Positions 25,891 to 33,407 of a DNA stretch of 33,963 bases are shown here, piece after piece. Made by a program: the position numbers and the translations under genes. Positions within the stretch are counted from its first letter, which is position 1, and every line of letters begins with the position of its first letter. Source of the stretch: an uncultured bacterium (GTDB taxonomy: Bacteria > Cyanobacteriota > Vampirovibrionia > Gastranaerophilales > Gastranaerophilaceae); assembly GCA_949285255.1 (NCBI GenBank), contig CASDXV010000019.1:1-33963 (forward strand), in the 5' to 3' direction. Under the pieces are notes generated by a model that was not told where the DNA came from, ran no database searches, and saw nothing but the letters and a program-made list of their open reading frames with translations.

Positions 25891-26796
25891 ATGAAAAAGA
25901 TATTTTGTTTATTTTTGTTAATAATATCACTTACCTGCGCACCATCTTGTGCAATAGAGCAAGATAATACGCTTACAAATGAAGATGTTGAAGTATTTTC
26001 TCAAGACAACAAATTTGGTCTAAAAGACAAGAGCGGCAATGTTCTTGTAGAAGCAAAGTATAAAAAGCTAATAAGACTCGGCACATCTTCATGGATTGCG
26101 CAAAAGGGTTCTAAATTCGGCATAATCGACTCTTATGATAATGTTCTTGTTCAGCCTAAATTCAGGCATGTCGACAGATATTTTTCTAAGTACGCAAAAC
26201 TTGGCAATGAGCGCGACTATGGGTTATACAACGAAAAAGGCGAGATAATTATAATGCCTCAATATACAAGGATTGACCCGCTTTTTGGACAGATGTTCTT
26301 AACACGCAAAAATTACAAGTACGGCATTGTTGACTCTGAGGGTAAAGAAATACTTGAAAATGACTACGACGACATATACATGCCTGACCCAAACACTCTA
26401 ATGATAAAGTATGACGGAGAATGGTATGAAGTAGAACGCGCAGCACAAGGCGAAATCACGCTACCTGACAATACAAGCAAGATAAGCGTCGCAGGAAACG
26501 AACTTAAAATAACAAAAGTTATAACCGATACAGGTCTGGCCTCAGGCTATGGAGCGCTCACAGCTGCAGATTACATACTTAAACTTTTTACTTCAATATC
26601 TCCTGCTTATGAAGAAACAATTGATGAGTTAATGTTCTCTCAAGGCGCTGAAACGGTTAATATTTTCTTCCAACTCGGCTGGATTCCAAAATTCCCGTTT
26701 ACTTATGCAAAAAAATACTATCAAAACCTTGTACAACCAAACAATGGACCGCTTTCAGACATAAGAGAAGATGTTAAAAAACAACTTAAAAATTAA
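25891..26796 (+). CDS. Secreted WG-repeat protein
   Basis: A 301-residue exported protein with a signal peptide (MKKIFCLFLLIISLTCAPSCA, cleavage likely after Ala-22). It is followed by four WG-type beta repeats of about 35 residues each (starting near 42, 79, 112 and 147). Each has the pattern F/Y-G-hydrophobic-x-D-x-x-G-N-V-L-V-x-P-x-Y/F: FGLKDKSGNVLVEAKY, FGIIDSYDNVLVQPKF, YGLYNEKGEIIIMPQY, YGIVDSEGKEI. The C-terminal 100 residues are helical, without a recognised domain. WG repeats are thought to mediate binding, but no function is established here. No lipobox is present despite two cysteines near the cleavage site. The hairpin at its 3' end is a terminator shared with emrA. Confidence 0.85.
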   Translation: MKKIFCLFLLIISLTCAPSCAIEQDNTLTNEDVEVFSQDNKFGLKDKSGNVLVEAKYKKLIRLGTSSWIAQKGSKFGIIDSYDNVLVQPKFRHVDRYFSKYAKLGNERDYGLYNEKGEIIIMPQYTRIDPLFGQMFLTRKNYKYGIVDSEGKEILENDYDDIYMPDPNTLMIKYDGEWYEVERAAQGEITLPDNTSKISVAGNELKITKVITDTGLASGYGALTAADYILKLFTSISPAYEETIDELMFSQGAETVNIFFQLGWIPKFPFTYAKKYYQNLVQPNNGPLSDIREDVKKQLKN

Positions 26797-26810
26797 TTTA
26801 AGTTGTTTTT
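26779..26810. terminator. Bidirectional terminator between the WG-repeat gene and emrA
   Basis: ACAACTTAAA (26781-26790) and TTTAAGTTGT (26797-26806) form a perfect 10-bp stem with a 6-base loop. There is a T run after it rightward (26806-26810) and an A run before it (T run leftward), so it can stop both convergent transcripts. It overlaps the last codons of the WG-repeat gene. Confidence 0.75.
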
Positions 26811-26840
26811 AGAAACTATCGAATAGATAGGTAACGATAA

Positions 26841-27938
26841 CTATCTTATTTTAATTTTTGGTACAACAGACATACCGGGGGCAATGTTGTAATCTGAGAT
26901 ATCTTCAGTAAAAATAATTTTTACGGGGATTCTCTGAACAATTTTTACATAACTGCCTACGGCGTTTTCCGGAGGAAATAGACTGGATTTTGCTCCCGTT
27001 GCTCTCTGTAAACTATCAACCTTACCCCTAAATTTTTTCTTCGGATAGGTATCAATTTTTATAATTACATCTTGACCTGCTTTTACCTGTTCAAGCTGAG
27101 TTTCCTTGTAGTTTGCAACCACCCAAACTTCGTCAGATACAATTGACATAAGAGGTTGCGCTACCTGCACGTAGTTTCCCTCTTCAACAGTTCTTGCAGA
27201 TATTTTACCGTCCTGCGGTGCATAAATTTTAGTATAAGAAAGATTTAACTTCGCCTCTTCAATCTCGCTCTCGAGCCTTTTAATCTGTGCTACGATTTCT
27301 TCTTTTTTAGCAATTGATGATTGAATTGCAAGGTCAGCAGCACGTTTTTTCTCTTGTTCGGCAAGATAATTAGCATTTAACGAGGTGTATGCGGTTTTTG
27401 ACTTATCAAGCTCTTCATGAGAAACTATGCCGTCTTTACTTAGTTTTAAATCTCTGTCATACGTTCTTTTAGCATAATCAAGGCGAGATTTAACGCTTGA
27501 AATATCTTTTGTAGTTTTATTTGATACAGATGTATTTTCTAAGATATTTTTATGTGAAGCGTTTAACATAGCGTGAGCTTCCAAAAGCTTTGCCTCTTTT
27601 TGCTTTAACGCTACGATATAGTCATTAGGGTCAATTTCAAGCAATAAATCGCCTTTTTTAACCTCTTGGTTATCTTTAATTAAAAGCTTTACAACAGGCC
27701 CCGACACACGAGGAGCAATAGAAACTATATGCCCTTCAACAAAAGCGTCATCTGTTGATTGATAGTAATGCGCATGCAAAAGTGCATATATACCGCCAAG
27801 AGCAAGTATTGTAAAGGTAATTATAGGGACAATTATCCTTTTTTTAACTTTGTGTTTATGCTTATTTTCCTGTTTTTCTTTTTTAATTTGAGGATTTTCT
27901 TCGGGTTTATTTTTCTTTTCTTCGTTGTTTTCGGCCAT
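26841..27938 (-). CDS. EmrA/HlyD-type membrane fusion protein of a drug efflux pump
   Basis: Periplasmic adaptor linking an inner-membrane exporter to a TolC channel, 365 residues. A lysine-rich cytoplasmic tail is followed by one membrane helix (about 34-56), a split lipoyl/barrel-sandwich domain (VSIAPRVSGPVVKLLIKDNQ near 75, YTKIYAPQDGKISARTVEEG near 240), a long coiled-coil hairpin between them, and a C-terminal beta-barrel. The ATG at 27938 has GGAG five bases upstream; a GTG seven codons earlier would overlap marR and lacks a site. It sits 11 bases after marR in the same operon, and opposite tolC. No exporter gene adjoins it; the EmrB-type exporter at 6085-7677, with the same operator, is the likely partner. 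Confidence 0.9.
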   Translation of the reverse strand: MAENNEEKKNKPEENPQIKKEKQENKHKHKVKKRIIVPIITFTILALGGIYALLHAHYYQSTDDAFVEGHIVSIAPRVSGPVVKLLIKDNQEVKKGDLLLEIDPNDYIVALKQKEAKLLEAHAMLNASHKNILENTSVSNKTTKDISSVKSRLDYAKRTYDRDLKLSKDGIVSHEELDKSKTAYTSLNANYLAEQEKKRAADLAIQSSIAKKEEIVAQIKRLESEIEEAKLNLSYTKIYAPQDGKISARTVEEGNYVQVAQPLMSIVSDEVWVVANYKETQLEQVKAGQDVIIKIDTYPKKKFRGKVDSLQRATGAKSSLFPPENAVGSYVKIVQRIPVKIIFTEDISDYNIAPGMSVVPKIKIR

Positions 27939-27949
27939 TTCTACTCCAT

Positions 27950-28420
27950 TTATACACACATGTCTACTTTATCTAATAAATTATCTAAAACCTTGTTTAA
28001 AACGCTCATACAAGTTTCTAAATCGTTTTTATCTATACCCTCGGTCATTGTCTTTCTGTAATCTTGTGCAACCTGAGCAAGAGCAGGGAATAAATTTCTT
28101 GCCTTATCGGTAAGATAAATCTTAAAAACTTTTCGTTTGTTTTTATCTGCAACCCTGTTTACATAGCCGTTTTTCTCAAGAATATTTATGATTCTTGTGA
28201 TATTGGGTCTGTCCTTGAGGGTAATTTCACTCAACTGCCTTTGGTATAGCCCGTCACGATGCATTAGAACTTCAATCACCACAAATTGCTCAGGGGTTAT
28301 ATCAAAATTATTTTCTCTAAAACACTGACGAGAATAAATTCTAGTGTAAACGCCTGCAGCAACAAGCATTGCACCGGTTATTTGTTTATAGTATTTTACA
28401 TCTTCACTAATTGTATTCAT
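27950..28420 (-). CDS. MarR-family transcriptional regulator
   Basis: Winged-helix repressor of 156 residues that typically loses DNA affinity on binding a toxic small molecule. The recognition region and wing are clear (LKDRPNITRIINILEKNGYVNR, then DKNKRKVFKIYLTDKA, about residues 68-110), with helical dimerisation ends. Encoded first, followed by emrA after 11 bases, and divergent from tolC. A 32-base perfect palindrome (28441-28472) lies between them and includes a consensus -10 for marR, the classic layout of an autoregulated MarR operon. The same dyad before the distant EmrB-type gene suggests a third target. Ligand unknown. Confidence 0.92.
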   Translation of the reverse strand: MNTISEDVKYYKQITGAMLVAAGVYTRIYSRQCFRENNFDITPEQFVVIEVLMHRDGLYQRQLSEITLKDRPNITRIINILEKNGYVNRVADKNKRKVFKIYLTDKARNLFPALAQVAQDYRKTMTEGIDKNDLETCMSVLNKVLDNLLDKVDMCV

Positions 28421-28440
28421 AAAAAAATGCTTTTCTTTTG

Positions 28441-28472
28441 TTTTCTTGTGTTATGATTATAACACAAGAAAA
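28441..28472. promoter_or_regulatory. MarR operator in the marR-tolC divergent promoter region
   Basis: TTTTCTTGTGTTAT (28441-28454), spacer GATT and ATAACACAAGAAAA (28459-28472) form a perfect dyad with 14-base arms. A perfect leftward -10 box TATAAT (28461-28456) lies in its centre, so a bound repressor would block marR-emrA, and probably tolC on the other side. The core TTGTGTTAT-N4-ATAACACAA recurs at 7688-7709. No T run follows either arm, arguing against a terminator. Confidence 0.85.
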
Positions 28473-28497
28473 AATTTTACAAGCATTAGGAAAAATT

Positions 28498-29877
28498 ATG
28501 AAGAAGCTGACAACAATACTAATAGTGCTTATGCTGCTAATGAGCAACACCGTGCAAGCAAAGCAGACAAAACAAGAAGAAAATAAAGAAATTCAATACC
28601 TTAATATCGAATGGTGGAGCGAATTTAACGACCCGCTATTGAATGAATACATGCTAAAGGTCTTTAAAAACAATCATGACTTAAAAATCGCACAACTTAA
28701 GATAAAACAAGGCGAACAAATTGTTAAACAATACTTTGCAAATGAACTCCCCCAAATCGGTCTGAGCGGAAATGTAGAGCGTGTTTTGCGCTCAAGTGAC
28801 CAATACTTCGGCCCAAACATGCTTATACCAAATTTCTCTCAGACCAATCTTTTATTTCCGATTAGCGCAAGCTACGAGTTTGATATATGGGGCACGAATC
28901 ACACTAAAACAAAAAGCGCTAAAAAACAGCTTGAAATAATAAAAGAGGAAGAAAGAGCAAAATACATCACAGTAACGGGAAACTTTGCAAGTGCCTACTA
29001 TAACCTTGTAAAATGCGATAAATTATTAAAAATACAAAATAATCTTGTCGCAGTTCAAAAAGAGATTGTAGAGCTTACAAACAAAAAATTTAAAGCAGGA
29101 AAAGCCTCTGTAAGCGAAGTGATTGAGCAGAAAAAACTCTTAAAATCACTAGAAGAAGAACTAAACACTCTTCAAAAAGAACGCACATTAGTTGAAGAAG
29201 AGATAAAGGTAGTTCTTGCAGATAACGATATAGAAGAAATTGAGGATATTTCATCATCCAAAATCCCTGATGTTAAATTCCCTGATTCTATCCCCTCAGA
29301 TATCATAGAGTCACGTCCTGACTATATTATGGCACAATACAATCTTGAGAGAATGGGGTTGGATGTTAAAGTGGCAAAAAAGAACCTCCTTCCAAGATTT
29401 ATAATTTTTGGTCAATTCGGCTTTAACGCCTACAGATTAAGCAATTTATTTAACAACAATGCACTATTGTCATCTGTTGGCGTAGCTCCTGTGCTTGACA
29501 TTTTTACAGGCGGCAGAAAGATGGCGTATTTAAGATTTAAAAAATATGAATATGAAGAGGCGCTTGAATTTTATAAAAAAACTGTCCTAAACTCCTATAA
29601 AGAAGTAAATGACGCCCTTGTGAGCGCCAAAATTTACAATAAAAACCTCCTGAGCGCCAAAGAAAGACTTGAGTTGGAAAATCAAAACCTTGATATAGCA
29701 ACAAAACTCTATGAATCAGGCAGAGGAAGTCTTCCTGAGATGTTATACGCGCAAGAGAGGGAATTAATGGTAGAAAAAAATATTATAGATTCTCAAATCA
29801 ACACTCTTATAAGCGTTATAGGGCTATATAAAAGCGTTGGCGGCACAAATTTAAAAGAAATTAGTGAAAATATTTAA
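28498..29877 (+). CDS. TolC/NodT-type outer-membrane efflux channel
   Basis: Outer-membrane factor of 459 residues, exit duct for the EmrA-based pump. The signal peptide is MKKLTTILIVLMLLMSNTVQA. The mature part starts EWWSEFNDPLLNEYM, a phrase typical of the NodT group, and has two long helical repeats (about 40-235 and 255-450) with NLERMGLDVKVAKKNLLP in the second. NodT proteins are often lipoproteins, but no lipobox cysteine is present. I start it at ATG 28498, six bases after AGGA; a longer frame would begin inside the operator. It is divergent from marR-emrA across a shared operator, and only distantly similar to the channel at 9282-10580. A flavodoxin-fold oxidoreductase follows. Confidence 0.9.
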   Translation: MKKLTTILIVLMLLMSNTVQAKQTKQEENKEIQYLNIEWWSEFNDPLLNEYMLKVFKNNHDLKIAQLKIKQGEQIVKQYFANELPQIGLSGNVERVLRSSDQYFGPNMLIPNFSQTNLLFPISASYEFDIWGTNHTKTKSAKKQLEIIKEEERAKYITVTGNFASAYYNLVKCDKLLKIQNNLVAVQKEIVELTNKKFKAGKASVSEVIEQKKLLKSLEEELNTLQKERTLVEEEIKVVLADNDIEEIEDISSSKIPDVKFPDSIPSDIIESRPDYIMAQYNLERMGLDVKVAKKNLLPRFIIFGQFGFNAYRLSNLFNNNALLSSVGVAPVLDIFTGGRKMAYLRFKKYEYEEALEFYKKTVLNSYKEVNDALVSAKIYNKNLLSAKERLELENQNLDIATKLYESGRGSLPEMLYAQERELMVEKNIIDSQINTLISVIGLYKSVGGTNLKEISENI

Positions 29878-29929
29878 TACCCGCAAGAGCAATGTAAAAT
29901 AGACAAATAAGCTTCATAATTTTAAAGTT

Positions 29930-30484
29930 ATGAGAATATTTGTTATAAATGGTCATAAATACTACTGGTATGCAACAGGCAAGCTTAATTGCACACTGTT
30001 TAGAGAAATTATAGACACGCTTATGCCTCATCATGAAGTTAAAAACACTATAGTTGAGCTTGGATATAGTGTTGAAGAAGAAATAGAAAAGTACAGATGG
30101 GCAGATATAATTATCTATCAGACACCTATAAACTGGTTCAGCGTGCCATGGCTGTTAAAAAAGTATTTTGATGAAGTGTTTTTATCAAAAATTTTCTTTG
30201 ACAAATCAGCAAAATACGGCGAAGGCGGATTATTTTTTGATAAAAAATATATGTTTTCTCTTACTTGCGCCGCTAAAGAAAGCGATTTTAACAATACCGA
30301 GGGTTTTTTTGACATAAGAGGAATAGATGAGTTGTTTTTGCCCTTGCACAAAATGCATCAATTCTGCGGCATGAGAAAAATAGAGACATTTTGCGCATAT
30401 GATATAATTAAAAACCCTCAAACTGAACGCTTGAAAAACAGATTAAGATTTCATCTAAATAAATATATTAATCATTTTCTATAA
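29930..30484 (+). CDS. Flavodoxin-fold NAD(P)H:quinone oxidoreductase (MdaB-like)
   Basis: Cytoplasmic FMN/FAD-binding oxidoreductase of 184 residues, of the family that reduces quinones by two electrons and protects against quinones and drugs. Hallmarks: the N-terminal strand and flavin loop IFVINGHKYY with downstream TGKLN, the YQTPINWFSVPWLLKKYFDEVF block (about residues 63-85) and GGLFFDKKYMFSLT, closely following MdaB. It starts 52 bases after tolC on the same strand and may share its transcript, so a detoxification role alongside the pump is plausible. The ribosome site is poor. Its 3' end overlaps the convergent HNH-type gene by 17 bases. Confidence 0.82.
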   Translation: MRIFVINGHKYYWYATGKLNCTLFREIIDTLMPHHEVKNTIVELGYSVEEEIEKYRWADIIIYQTPINWFSVPWLLKKYFDEVFLSKIFFDKSAKYGEGGLFFDKKYMFSLTCAAKESDFNNTEGFFDIRGIDELFLPLHKMHQFCGMRKIETFCAYDIIKNPQTERLKNRLRFHLNKYINHFL

Positions 30485-31748
30485 TTTCATAGATAGTAGA
30501 TTTTAATTTATTAATATCAAATTTACCATCATTTGTCCTAACATCAGATAAGATTTTTAAGCAATGTGCATTTGGTTTTTTAAGCAACGGTAATTTTCTT
30601 TTAACAATAGCAACAACTTTCTGTGTATCTTCATCGTTTTGCGATAAACCTAGTTTTTCTATAGCAGTATTAAGCATTGCACGATATTGTACATCATAAT
30701 TATCACTTAACAACTTTGATAAAATCTTTGAGTCAGGATTTGCTAAACATAAAATTGGGTCATTTTTCATTAATTTATTAAGCATATTTTTTAACAATAT
30801 GCAATCTGCAGAGGCATCAATATGATTAATAATATTTTCAAAATCCTTTTTTCTTTTTTGGACATAAGAAGCGAACAAGTGATTATAATAGGCGTCAAGT
30901 TGAATATCATAATAATTCTCATGCATACTATACAATGCAGAATCTAAAATTTGCGCAGCCTTTAATAATGACTCGTTATATAAAACATCCGATATATTAT
31001 CAGCAATACCTGACAGACTTTTTATAAAGTCATCAACAAAATCATCAGATGAAACATCTTTTAATTCATTAATCATTGTTTTTGCAACTTTGTTAACATA
31101 AGATTTTATACTAAATCCCTTTGTTTGTGCAGAGATATTACTGTCTTGAGCAATAGATTGCAGATTTTTTAAAACTGCGTCAAATCTTGAGGGAGAGCGC
31201 ATCATAAAATCTGACCATTTAATATTGCCACGCTTTGAATTGCAGTGTGCATGTGTTACAAGATAATTTCTTGGTGAAGAAATTCCACCCGCAGAAAAAG
31301 GTTTAATATGTTCAGCAGATGAGACAAAGGGTGCTAATAATTTTGCATAGAACAATTCAGCCTCACTATCACTTAAAAGGACAAAATCATTCTCCATTTT
31401 GGGGTCTCTTCTTAGCGCTTTTGAAATATATTTTACCAAGTATGCATCAGGGTCAGTTTTTGAAGAGGGTAAGGAACTAATTGTTGAAATAACATCACTC
31501 CACAGGTCAGCGCGCTTTGAATCATTGCTCTTGCCCGCAATTCTTATAACATTAGACAGAATGTCTTTCCTGAATTCAACATGAATTTTATTTATAAGAA
31601 AATCAGACAATTCTTCAAGAGAAATATCCGGATTAAGTATAATATCTTGGTTTTTAACTTTTGTAATATAGTTTAATAACTCCCGAGAGTTAAGTTTTTT
31701 TGCCAGCTTTTCTGTCTTTGAATAAACAGCAGTTTGTTTTATTAACAT
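30468..31748 (-). CDS. HNH-type protein, downstream part of a frame-shifted gene
   Basis: 426 codons of a gene whose beginning lies in another frame at 31789-32202. The first ATG here (31748) has no ribosome site, and open coding continues upstream of it without a stop to the A9 run. Residues 144-175 carry an HNH-nuclease-like motif: SSAEHIKPFSAGG (H147), then N161 and HAHCNSKRGN (H168, C169, N170). The rest, about 250 residues, is alpha-helical and unrecognised. The HNH family would suggest DNA or RNA cleavage, but with a single His-Cys-Asn set and a distant CxxC, catalysis is uncertain. The restored protein would have about 577 residues. It is convergent with the MdaB-like gene. Function unknown; the gene may be lineage-specific. 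Confidence 0.65.
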   Translation of the reverse strand: MLIKQTAVYSKTEKLAKKLNSRELLNYITKVKNQDIILNPDISLEELSDFLINKIHVEFRKDILSNVIRIAGKSNDSKRADLWSDVISTISSLPSSKTDPDAYLVKYISKALRRDPKMENDFVLLSDSEAELFYAKLLAPFVSSAEHIKPFSAGGISSPRNYLVTHAHCNSKRGNIKWSDFMMRSPSRFDAVLKNLQSIAQDSNISAQTKGFSIKSYVNKVAKTMINELKDVSSDDFVDDFIKSLSGIADNISDVLYNESLLKAAQILDSALYSMHENYYDIQLDAYYNHLFASYVQKRKKDFENIINHIDASADCILLKNMLNKLMKNDPILCLANPDSKILSKLLSDNYDVQYRAMLNTAIEKLGLSQNDEDTQKVVAIVKRKLPLLKKPNAHCLKILSDVRTNDGKFDINKLKSTIYEIIEND

Positions 31749-31788
31749 TCTGTTTCTTGCGCGTGTATATGCAACAGGAAGAAGTTCT

Positions 31789-32202
31789 CTACCATTTTTT
31801 TTTAGGATTATCCAACGCTGTTTTTTCGAATAGCTTTAGCGCCTTTCTGGCTTGCTCATTCATAGCACTCGGGTTTTGAGATGCAAAATTTTCAAGCCTG
31901 TCAACAAGAGCTCTTCCTTTTAAAGTAGAAATTTCTTTAATATCATTTCTTGAAAGAGTATCCTTACCGCAATAAGCACAGGGTATCCCACTTGGCTTTT
32001 TTAGTTCAAATTCATACCCGAAATAAATTTTATCTTTACTTAGTTTATGAGCAAGCGAAGAACTGCGAATAAATAAATCGTTATTCGGCATTCGCTCTAA
32101 TACAGGCGGGTTTAGCACACTCAGACCCTTAAAATCAAGTGATTTTTGGCCTTTAAGTACACTATTTTTTGCTTTTGATAAACTGTCGAAAGAAACTAAC
32201 AT
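31789..32202 (-). CDS. HNH-type protein, upstream part of a frame-shifted gene
   Basis: 137 codons from ATG 32202, ending at TAG right after an A9 run. The N-terminus contains the short Phe-Lys-Gly motif (SLDFKGLSV, about 21-29) similar to the Phe-x-Gly tag of the protein at 33408. C75-x2-C78 (IPCAYCGKD) looks like the zinc knuckle that belongs with the HNH motif in the downstream part. Dropping one A from the run gives an uninterrupted reading, PKKNGRELLPVAYTRARNRM, into the 30468-31748 frame. So this is not an independent small protein but the front of one gene, broken by a real mutation, a variable run, or a sequencing error. Confidence 0.65.
   Translation of the reverse strand: MLVSFDSLSKAKNSVLKGQKSLDFKGLSVLNPPVLERMPNNDLFIRSSSLAHKLSKDKIYFGYEFELKKPSGIPCAYCGKDTLSRNDIKEISTLKGRALVDRLENFASQNPSAMNEQARKALKLFEKTALDNPKKKW
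31795..31803 (-). other. A9 homopolymer at the frame break of the HNH-type gene
   Basis: Nine A on the coding strand. Eight would join the two reading frames into one of about 577 codons. Such runs are prone to polymerase slippage, both in cells and in sequencing. Confidence 0.8.
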
Positions 32203-32215
32203 AATCTATATAAAA

Positions 32216-32251
32216 TTTAAGAGGCAAACATAAATATTTTTGCCCCTTAAA
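32216..32251 (-). terminator. Terminator after the secreted protein gene
   Basis: Read leftward, TTTAAGGGGCAAA and TTTGCCTCTTAAA form a 13-bp stem with one G:U pair and a 10-base loop, followed by TTTTATATAG. It begins four bases after the stop of the 32255-33244 gene and before the HNH-type gene. Confidence 0.6.
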
Positions 32252-32254
32252 AAA

Positions 32255-33244
32255 TTATTTAACTAAAAATCTGCCATCATTTATTCTTATTGCAAAATAG
32301 GGCAACGATTTATCTTTTTCGACCATAAATAAGACAAATGTCTTTGAAAAATCGTAGTCTACACCTTTTCTTGGAATAGGCATTGACATCTCAACAATGT
32401 CCATAGCTGCTTCGTTTCTTAGACTTGCACCCTTGTTATCAAGGTTAAACTTAATATCGTCAATTGCTTTGGCAATTGTATATTTTGTACCATTTATTCT
32501 TTTATTGCAAATACTGTCGTATTCTATTTTTTCATCCAGTGAAATAAAAGGTACTTTAAGTTTATCACCTTGTGCAAATTTTAAGTATTTATTTGTTTTT
32601 ACATCCATTTGCGCATAAATATCATAGACATTTTGCTGCGACTTTGTTCTATATAAGATAACTCTATCACCTGACTTTGTCTCTATAGATACCGCATAAT
32701 CCCAATCGTTCAAGTAAAATAACGGTTTAATTTGAGATGCAAGTTTTCTGTTATACTCTTTTATGCCAAAAAATTTATACTGTTCTTTTGAACCGTTAAA
32801 AGACTGATTTTCTAAAATATCAAATTCAACAAGGAATTCTACGTTTTTTATAAGTAAAGAATATAAAATATATTCATTTACGCCTTTTGACTGCCAATCA
32901 ATATCATCTAATATTTCACTTTTTTCACCAAATTTTTCAAATATTTCTCTTTGAATTTTTGCCTTAAGTTCATATGATTTTGGAGCAACAATCTTGTAAT
33001 AAGATTCATCAGAAATGTCATTTACGCCGAATTTATTTGCATTTAATACATATGCAACTTTCGGGTCAATACCTCTAAAATTAATTTTTTTCTTTACAAC
33101 AAGCTCCTTTAAATCATTCCAAAGTAGCTGAAATGCAGGTGTAAAAATATCGTGCCTGTCGGCAAGATTAAATGCCAGACTTTTGCCTTGACCAAATAAT
33201 AAAAATGAAAAAAACAAAAGCAAAGTAAGTAAAATCTTTTTCAT
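32255..33244 (-). CDS. Secreted protein of unknown function with a serpin-like C-terminal pattern
   Basis: 329 residues from ATG 33244, which has GGAGG five bases upstream (the ATG four codons earlier lies inside that site). A signal peptide is clear (MKKILLTLLLFFSFLLFGQG, cleavage after SLA). The mature part has mixed helix and strand and no metal or catalytic signature. The last third, DNKGASLRNEAAMDIVEMS then SKTFVLFMVEKD and YFAIRIND, faintly follows the hinge, reactive loop and final strands of serpins (N-x-x-G, Ala-rich hinge, rPFlF, lf-G), and VPFISLDEKIEYD precedes it. I am not certain: several serpin landmarks are missing. If right, it would be an exported protease inhibitor; otherwise a secreted protein of unknown role. 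It is divergent from the gene at 33408 and followed by its own terminator. Confidence 0.6.
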   Translation of the reverse strand: MKKILLTLLLFFSFLLFGQGKSLAFNLADRHDIFTPAFQLLWNDLKELVVKKKINFRGIDPKVAYVLNANKFGVNDISDESYYKIVAPKSYELKAKIQREIFEKFGEKSEILDDIDWQSKGVNEYILYSLLIKNVEFLVEFDILENQSFNGSKEQYKFFGIKEYNRKLASQIKPLFYLNDWDYAVSIETKSGDRVILYRTKSQQNVYDIYAQMDVKTNKYLKFAQGDKLKVPFISLDEKIEYDSICNKRINGTKYTIAKAIDDIKFNLDNKGASLRNEAAMDIVEMSMPIPRKGVDYDFSKTFVLFMVEKDKSLPYFAIRINDGRFLVK

Positions 33245-33407
33245 AACATCCTCCATATTACTGACAGAATAGCAAAAAACGTATTAAAAAACAATTAATA
33301 CTCCAAAAGGCAACATTAAGTTATGTAACAAATCAAAAAAAATAGTAAATTAATAATCTTGAGCTGATTTATAATGTTTGCTCGCAAATAAGTAAGAGGT
33401 ATATAAA

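Noticed and set aside
28441-28472. The 14-base-arm palindrome as a terminator or leader hairpin of tolC
   Set aside because: It contains the marR -10 box, lacks a T tract after either arm, and its core recurs in front of another gene.
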